A stretch of DNA of 13,310 nt from Clostridia bacterium (lineage in GTDB: Bacteria; Bacillota; Clostridia; Oscillospirales; CAG-272), in contig JAFTXB010000131.1 in assembly GCA_017461825.1 (NCBI GenBank), positions 1 through 13,310 of the forward strand, written 5' to 3'. Both the position numbers and the translations under genes were made by a program. The notes below the pieces were generated by a model. The model did not search any database, was not told the DNA's origin, and was given only the letters and a program-made list of their open reading frames with translations. The stretch's first letter is position 1. Each line of letters starts with the position of its first letter. This document shows, in pieces, positions 10,805 to 13,310 of this stretch.

Positions 10805-13310
10805 GTTCCGTTTTCTTCGGAAACTGTTCCCTCCACAGGCACTAAAGGATCGGCTGAGGGGTCCGTTTGGGTACCCTCTGTAACCGTCTCCTCACAATCA
10901 TCGCATTTGTGATCGCCGTTCTCATCCTTGTGGAATATCATCGCCCGCGTTTGTTCACCGCAGGAGTTGCAAATGTGGTCACAAGCGTGATCGTAGGTAT
11001 GGTCGATCGTTTCGCCGTGGTAAGCGTTGCAGAATTCGCATTTTGCCGCCTCCTCACAGCTCGCGGTGCCGCCGCTGTGCGTCTCGGTAGAGTGCAGCTC
11101 TTCACAGCAAGCATGGAGCTTATCGTGCATGGTGGGATCAATTGCGTTGACCTCGTAAACAAAGCTGTCAGACGCGTGATTCTGAGCGTTACGGGAGCCG
11201 TACTGCGTTCCGCAATGCTCGCAGGTCGCCTTTTCCATGCAGGTCGCCTCGCCTCCGCTGTGGCTCTCGGATCTCACCAAAATGCCGCAGCACGCGTGGG
11301 TGACGTCATGTCTTGCGCGGCTGGTCTTGCTCAAGGTATACTTGAGCTCAGTGCTTGCGTGGTTGCTCGCATCGGTATCACCGTAGGCAGTGCCGCAATG
11401 CTGACACTTTGCCTGCTCGGTGCAGGTTGCCGTGCCGCCACTGTGATTCTCACGAACCACCGCTCCGCAGCAAGGATAGGTTGCCACATGGACGGCTCCG
11501 TCGGCTACATAGGTTGCCTCGCTTGCCTTCTCGTGGTCGTCCTCATCAAGGCTGCCGTAAGAGGCTTCGCAATGCTCACAAACCGCCAAGGTTGCGCAGG
11601 TTGCGTTGCCGCCTCCGTGATTTGCGGTCTCCACAAACGCATCACAGCAAGCATGGTAGATGTTGTGTGTAAACGCGCCGTTGGAAACGTAGGTAAGCTC
11701 TGTAGAGGTGTGGTTGTTGGGATTCGGCGCTCCGAAAGAAACGCCTTCGCTGTTGCAGACGGTACAGATCGCCTGATCCCGGCAGGTTGCCGCAACGCTT
11801 GCATGGTGCTCCTCGGTTGCGATCACATTGCCACAGCAGGCATGAACCAGATGGTGGATCATGGGATCATACTGATCGGGAATGTAGATCTCTGCCTCGG
11901 AGGTATGATTGTGCGCATTGAAATTGCCGTAGTAGATGCCGCAGGACTCGCAGATCGCCTGCTCTCGGCAGGTTGCAGCTCCGCCATGGTGAGGCGCAGG
12001 TGCGCGGGTAACGCCGCAACCGGATATGTTACAGGTCGTGTCGCAGGCGTTGTCGTAAACATGACAGACGTTGAGCCCGCCCTCGTTGTGACGCCAAGCG
12101 TACACTGTTGTGGTAACGGTATACATATCGGAAACATCATTACCGTTTTGATCGAGAATTTTCACGGCGGAAACCACGATCGAGCCGTTATCATCGATCA
12201 AAAACTCGACATCCGCGAGGGTGTGTCCCAGCATGGGCAGATAGCCTGCCTCAAATACCAGATTTTTAATATCAAACGTGACCGCGTCGCGGTTGTTGAG
12301 ATCCGCCTCAGTCTCCTTGACGTAAACGCGAAGCTCGCGGTTAACGACGACCTCTGCGGTCTTGGTGACGGCGGTTTCGGGATCCTCACCCGTGACGACC
12401 GTTACCGTGTACTTGCCAACGTCCACGATCTCATCGAGCAGCTCGCCGGTGTAGACATTGGTAAAGCTTACGGTGTAAACAAGGGTTGCAACAGTCACAT
12501 CCCCTGTCTTGACCGTGGCTGTATAGGTATCCGCCTTTGTAAGGGTATGCACAAAGGACAATCCCGTGTGCTCGATCAGCCCCGCGTCAACGGGGTCGCC
12601 TGCTCCGTCGGTGATCGAAACGCTGTATTGCGCGCCCTCACCTTCTGCGGCGGGATGTGCAACGGTTACGGTAACGCTTTGCGCATTGCCGCTCCAACTT
12701 TGGGATGCCGCATCGGGAGTAACGGCGGTGGGCTTTTTGCGGATCACGTAAATGAGCTCGCTTGCGCTTTCATCATCGTAATTTTGAGCGGTACCCAAGC
12801 CATTTCCGTATCTTCCGTACAACCGAAGCTCATAAATGGCCGCACCAGGAAAGGCTGCAGTCACAGCGGAATAATAATGGCTCTCCTCATACTCATACGA
12901 GGATTTGACGATTCCAACACTTTCCATCGTATCGTTGTAAACAAATCCCGTAACGGTAAACGCAGGCCACGGATCGTCATAATCCAGTACGTACCACAGC
13001 CTCGTCTCACGATCGGTCTTACCGTTCTCGTCAACGCCCTCCCAGACAACCTCCTCATAGACCTCGTCAAAGGTGGAAATATCCTCGGGAACGATGGCAA
13101 GCTCACGGGGCACGATCTCCACATCGATCTCGATACAGCCCTCTACAAAGTCGCCGGTAGCACTTCCGATGACGCGCAACATATAATTGCCCACATTGAC
13201 GGGTGCCGAAGCAAGCTTTTTGAGTTCATACTCGTAGAAGCCGGTTTCAACGTACTCATACCACTCAAAGCGCAGGGTGCTGCCCTCGTCCACCGTGAAA
13301 TCTGCCGCGG
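10801..13310 (-). CDS. Large, probably secreted protein with Ig/MBG-like regions and Cys/His-rich repeats, partial (N-terminus beyond window)
   Basis: The frame stays open to the right edge, so the N-terminus and any signal peptide are not visible. About 835 residues are present; numbering here starts at a Val codon at 13293, which I do not take as the true start. Residues 1-400 look like beta-rich, Ig/MBG-like surface modules, for example VNVGNYMLRVIG, VGKYTVTVV and ILDQNGNDVSDMYTVTTT. Residues 411-783 are Cys/His-rich: six ~61-residue repeats between two bracketing motifs. The tail (784-830) has HKDENGDHKCDDCEE and ends in an acidic/Pro stretch. No LPXTG-type motif, membrane segment, dockerin or cell-wall-binding repeats are seen at the C-terminus. 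The stop is TAG at 10801. The family is unnamed to me; surface localisation is inferred from composition and architecture. Metal binding or disulfide stapling by the Cys pattern is only a possibility. Confidence 0.8.
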   Translation of the reverse strand, partial: AADFTVDEGSTLRFEWYEYVETGFYEYELKKLASAPVNVGNYMLRVIGSATGDFVEGCIEIDVEIVPRELAIVPEDISTFDEVYEEVVWEGVDENGKTDRETRLWYVLDYDDPWPAFTVTGFVYNDTMESVGIVKSSYEYEESHYYSAVTAAFPGAAIYELRLYGRYGNGLGTAQNYDDESASELIYVIRKKPTAVTPDAASQSWSGNAQSVTVTVAHPAAEGEGAQYSVSITDGAGDPVDAGLIEHTGLSFVHTLTKADTYTATVKTGDVTVATLVYTVSFTNVYTGELLDEIVDVGKYTVTVVTGEDPETAVTKTAEVVVNRELRVYVKETEADLNNRDAVTFDIKNLVFEAGYLPMLGHTLADVEFLIDDNGSIVVSAVKILDQNGNDVSDMYTVTTTVYAWRHNEGGLNVCHVYDNACDTTCNISGCGVTRAPAPHHGGAATCREQAICESCGIYYGNFNAHNHTSEAEIYIPDQYDPMIHHLVHACCGNVIATEEHHASVAATCRDQAICTVCNSEGVSFGAPNPNNHTSTELTYVSNGAFTHNIYHACCDAFVETANHGGGNATCATLAVCEHCEASYGSLDEDDHEKASEATYVADGAVHVATYPCCGAVVRENHSGGTATCTEQAKCQHCGTAYGDTDASNHASTELKYTLSKTSRARHDVTHACCGILVRSESHSGGEATCMEKATCEHCGTQYGSRNAQNHASDSFVYEVNAIDPTMHDKLHACCEELHSTETHSGGTASCEEAAKCEFCNAYHGETIDHTYDHACDHICNSCGEQTRAMIFHKDENGDHKCDDCEETVTEGTQTDPSADPLVPVEGTVSEENGT
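11014..11991 (-). repeat. Six tandem Cys/His-rich protein repeats (~61 residues each)
   Basis: Units begin at residues 435, 496, 559, 617, 678 and 739 (numbering from the codon at 13293), with spacings of 61, 63, 58, 61 and 61. Each starts H-(H/S/G)-G-G-like, then has an invariant C-x5-C-x2-C, for example C442/C448/C451 and C624/C630/C633. A YG or FG and an N-H-x-S segment follow in most units. Units 1-5 end with a CC pair, usually HACC: 486-487, 549-550, 608-609, 668-669 and 729-730. Two related Cys motifs bracket the array, H-x-YD-x-ACD-x2-CN at 411-422 and again at 765-776. Confidence 0.9.

Noticed and set aside
11014..11991. CRISPR or DNA-level tandem repeats in the right part
   Set aside because: Periodicity of ~183 bp is codon-level and reflects protein repeats in one open frame. 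There are no short identical repeats with unique spacers.
13277..13293. GTG at 13293 as the true start of the large repeat protein
   Set aside because: The frame stays open to the window edge, no ribosome binding site precedes it, and there is no signal peptide, so the real start lies beyond the window.

Overview
The window looks like a chromosomal segment of an anaerobic Firmicute, most likely a gut Clostridia (Oscillospiraceae-like) genome. This rests on strong GGAGG-type ribosome binding sites, consensus sigma-A promoters (TTGACA/TATAAT, 17-bp spacer), and a secreted Cys/His-rich repeat protein of a style common in gut Clostridia. Taxonomy is inferred, not proven. No rRNA, tRNA, CRISPR array, transposase or integrase was seen.

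Left part (1-3450): the N-terminal two thirds of queA (queuosine tRNA modification) runs off the left edge on the minus strand. It is divergent from dapA (lysine/diaminopimelate synthesis). dapA converges, over a bidirectional terminator, on a two-gene minus-strand operon of unrecognised membrane proteins. These two are paralogues: both carry a PFEW-x-YLA membrane hairpin and a Lys-rich C-terminal membrane segment, but only one has a coiled-coil N-terminus.

Middle (3447-7451): an MgtC/SapB-type membrane protein (minus) is divergent from a tight plus-strand operon of cysE (serine acetyltransferase), a divergent thymidylate kinase and a PutP-type sodium/solute symporter. The space between the divergent promoters holds phased A-tracts. 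A strong hairpin terminator follows putP.

Sugar module (7535-10784): a zinc-type polyol/sugar-phosphate dehydrogenase resembling L-sorbose-1-phosphate reductase (SorE) and a PfkB-family sugar-phosphate kinase form a minus-strand operon. A DeoR-family regulator is divergent from them. Their two sigma-A promoters overlap face to face, so the -10 boxes share bases. Copies of TAATCACA lie around them at near-helical spacing, which looks like the regulator's operator. The dehydrogenase would reduce or oxidise a phosphorylated sugar or polyol and the kinase would make a bisphosphate. No transporter or aldolase is present here. The module looks more AT-rich than its flanks.

Right part (10801-13310): the C-terminal 835 residues or so of a large protein (minus, N-terminus beyond the window) have Ig/MBG-like regions followed by six ~61-residue Cys/His-rich repeats, bracketed by two related Cys motifs. 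It has no visible membrane or sortase anchor at its C-terminus.
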